64,000 nt of DNA, taken from NCBI RefSeq assembly GCF_000523275.1, contig NZ_ATHQ01000001.1:583501-647500 (forward strand). Reading direction: 5' to 3'. Every line of letters begins with the position of its first letter. Positions within the stretch are counted from its first letter, which is position 1. The notes beneath the pieces are model-generated. The model was not told the DNA's origin and did not search any database. It saw nothing but the letters and a program-made list of their open reading frames with translations. This DNA is from Lebetimonas sp. JH292. Lineage in GTDB: Bacteria; Campylobacterota; Campylobacteria; Campylobacterales; Nautiliaceae. This document shows, in pieces, positions 59,683 through 64,000 of this stretch. A program made the position numbers and the translations under genes.

Positions 59683-60935
59683 AGAAGACAGGACTGACAT
59701 GGAGAAATTTAATTTTGACAAAGCAGTAAAAGATTTATTAGCAGGTAAAAAGATAGGTGGGAAAGATGGAGTATTAGCTCCATTAATTAAAGAATTGGTA
59801 GAAGCTGCACTTGAAGCAGAAATAGAATCTCATATTGCAGATGAAGTTTTAGAAGGTAAAAGAAATAGAAGAAACGGTTATAACAGAAAAACAGTTAAAA
59901 TCAACATCTGGAGAATTTGAATTAGCTACTCCAAGAGATAGAGAGGGTAGATTTGAGCCTCAAATAATAAAAAAACATCAAACAACGATAAGTGATGAAA
60001 TAGAAGAGAAGATATTATCATTATATGCACTTGGAATGAGCTACAAAGATATAAAATCACATATTGAAGAGCTTTATCAAATTTCTATTTCATCAGCTAC
60101 AATAAATGCAATAACGGATAAAATAATACCAAAAATCAAAGAGTGGCAATCAAGACCTTTAGAGAATATATATCCATTTGTATTTATGGATGCAATTCAT
60201 TATAAAATCAAAGAAGATGGGAAATATGTAAATAAAGCGGTTTATACTATATTGGGAATTAATATAAGAGGAAAAAAAGAAATTTTAGGACTTTATTTAA
60301 GTGAAAGTGAAGGAGCAAATTTCTGGCTTCAGGTTTTAACAGATTTAAATAACAGAGGAGTAGAGGATATACTTATTGCAAGTATAGATGGACTTAAAGG
60401 ATTTCCGGAAGCCATTAATTCAATATTTCCAAAAACAGAGGTTCAGTTATGTATAATTCATCAGGTTAGGAATTCATTAAAATATGTAGCTTCTAAAGAT
60501 AAAAAAGAGTTTATGAAAGATTTAAAAAAAGTATATCAGGCAATATCCAAAGAACAGGCTGAAACTGAACTTGACAATATTGAAGAAAAATGGGGAGATA
60601 AATATCCTATAGTCATTAAATCCTGGAGAAACAAGTGGAATAATTTATCTAATTATTTTAAATATCCAAAACCTATAAGAAAAGTAATTTATACAACCAA
60701 TATTATTGAATCGGTTCATAGACAATTTAGGAAATTAACCAAAACTAAAGGCGCTTTTCCAAATGAAAACAGCTTACTGAAATTACTCTATATGGGTATA
60801 CAAAATGCAGAGAAAAAATGGACTATGCCTATTAAAAACTGGAATCTTACACTCTCTCAACTGGCAATTTTCTTTGAGGGAAGACTGGATGATGCTTTAA
60901 AGTTATGATATAATTTCCTCAGCTGACACGGAATT
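59653..60935 (+). mobile_element. IS256-family insertion sequence
   Basis: About 1.28 kb. Matching ends AATTCCGTGTCAG (59653-59665) and CTGACACGGAATT (60923-60935) are inverted repeats that continue with mismatches inward. It carries one Mutator-type transposase gene. No 8-9 bp target duplication is evident (left GTGTTAGC, right ATGAACGG), and the flanks do not rejoin smoothly into the hupE frame. Confidence 0.85.
59699..60908 (+). pseudogene. IS256-family transposase, frameshifted
   Basis: Mutator (MULE) DDE transposase. The first frame (to a TGA at 59918-59920) has the family start APLIKELVEAALEAEIESH and RNGYNRKTVK. The rest, readable from about 59900, has STSGEFELATPRDREGRFEP, GMSYKDIKSHIEELYQ, FVFMDAIHYKIKEDGK (first Asp), LIASIDGLKGFPEAI (second Asp), LCIIHQVRNSLKYV and TTNIIESVHRQFRK (Glu). 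One extra A in the AAAA run at about 59895-59899 explains the break. Probably inactive, unless this is a base-calling error. Confidence 0.9.
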
Positions 60936-61074
60936 ATGAACGGTCTCTTTTTTTTTGCTCGTTAATATTTTAGAAAAAGCAAAATATATCAAAATTATAA
61001 TTTATATAACAATTTTTTTATCCATTTTATGGATAATCGACAGAAGTTTGAATCTACATTTTATGCCATTTTAA
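60936..61074 (+). pseudogene. HupE-like 3' remnant beyond the IS element
   Basis: After the IS end the frame from ACG at 60940 reads TVSFFLLVNILEKAKYIK, IIIYITIFLSILWIIDRS, LNLHFMPF and stops at 61072-61074. This is a plausible last helix of HupE. It shows the element split one gene. Confidence 0.65.
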
Positions 61075-61165
61075 TAAATTTAATATAAAAGAATGAATAA
61101 TTAATATAAATAAATTAAAAGATAAGCAAAGGAGCTATAAATAAACAATATATATAAAGGAGATA

Positions 61166-61219
61166 ATGAATATTATACTCTGTATATCAAAGGTGCCAGA
61201 CCCAAATAATAATAAATAA
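61166..61219 (+). pseudogene. etfB-like N-terminal remnant
   Basis: With ATAAAGGAGATA before it, ATG 61166 starts MNIILCISKVPDPNNNK and a stop. This closely matches the start of electron-transfer flavoprotein subunit beta (MKIxVCIKQVPDT). Only 17 codons remain. A second small frame with its own AAAAGGATTA site at 61238-61261 (MIKKITY) follows. I infer a deleted gene rather than a functional peptide. Confidence 0.4.
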
Positions 61220-61261
61220 ATAATAAAAAAGGATTAATGATAAAGAAGATAACATATTAAA

Positions 61262-61380
61262 GCTTAGCAAGGACCTACTTTCCCACACCCGCAGGGTGCA
61301 GTATCATCAGCGCTGGAGGGCTTAACTTCCTGGTTCGGAATGGTTCAGGGTGTTTCCCCTCCGCTTTGCCCACTAAGCTT
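61262..61380 (-). rRNA. rrf: 5S ribosomal RNA
   Basis: About 118 bases on the minus strand. Complementary ends AGCTTAGC / GCTTAGT... pair, with the conserved CCGAACCAGGAAGTTAAG core (61323-61343). Follows 23S in the usual order after about 55 bases. Confidence 0.93.
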
Positions 61381-61432
61381 AAATATATTATCTTATAAAT
61401 TAAAAATTAGCTGTTAAAAGTCTTGTCTCACG

Positions 61433-64000
<2,568 letters not shown>

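Overview
The window is A+T-rich, gene-dense bacterial DNA from a member of the Campylobacterota (Epsilonproteobacteria). Support comes from a Campylobacter-like flagellar set (FlgK, FlhB, two tandem flagellins, a Maf-type motility accessory factor, a pseudaminic acid operon), AcnB-type aconitase, the ilvE / SPFH-protein cluster, and GGAAT...TTGCTT-type sigma-54 promoters. A chemolithotrophic vent lineage such as the Nautiliales is a plausible guess, but it is an inference and was not tested by any search.

Layout. 1-9240: flagellar hook-filament junction protein FlgK, small housekeeping genes (atpB, thiE-like, tyrA, bamA) and flhB. 9288-16437: bioD with no standard start codon, a hotdog thioesterase, a leftward operon ilvE / SPFH protein / hisIE / DUF2393 / DEAD-box helicase, and an aldehyde dehydrogenase with one frameshift. 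16530-21915: recO, gltB and a NifU-like protein. 22287-28515: a cassette (ArnT-like GT39, geranylgeranyl-reductase-like flavoprotein, dual-specificity phosphatase, polyprenyl-phosphate GT2, flippase-like membrane protein, CysM-like enzyme) that looks like lipid-linked envelope glycosylation, then a DUF883/holin-like pair and a 200-bp palindromic element. 28791-31616: MltC-type transglycosylase, tRNA-Thr and tRNA-Asn, and a molybdate/tungstate modAB operon with a near-perfect ModE-type operator and a frameshifted modA. 31613-43785: biosynthesis and transport genes (argJ, K+ channel, rpmB, dapD, KefB-type antiporter, yjbQ, RsuA-type pseudouridine synthase, kdsD, acnB, psiE, DUF445, ArsC/Spx, rhodanese-like). 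43855-58753: flagellin and flagellin-glycan region (maf, two flagellins, glycosyltransferases, UDP-xylose-synthase-like enzyme, DUF354 protein, pseBCFGHI with pseI frameshifted). 58816-61074: hupE interrupted by an IS256-family element. 61166-64000: a possible etfB remnant, 5S rRNA, and most of a 23S rRNA gene on the minus strand running off the window.

Two signals stand out. First, degenerate 7-nt tandem repeats of the form CTACTCA / CCACTCA / TTATGAA / CATTTTC sit between genes at about ten places. They form the ends of several genes and have expanded twice inside pseC, adding MENGKWK peptides. Second, flagellar regulation is legible: a sigma-54-type GG-N10-GC site precedes both the downstream flagellin and the pse operon, while the upstream flagellin has a sigma-28-type GCCGATAT site inside a palindrome that also gives a GCCGATAA site facing the divergent glycosyltransferase gene. 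Four reading-frame breaks (aldehyde dehydrogenase, modA, pseI, transposase) are either real decay or phase switching, or sequencing errors; sequence alone cannot decide.
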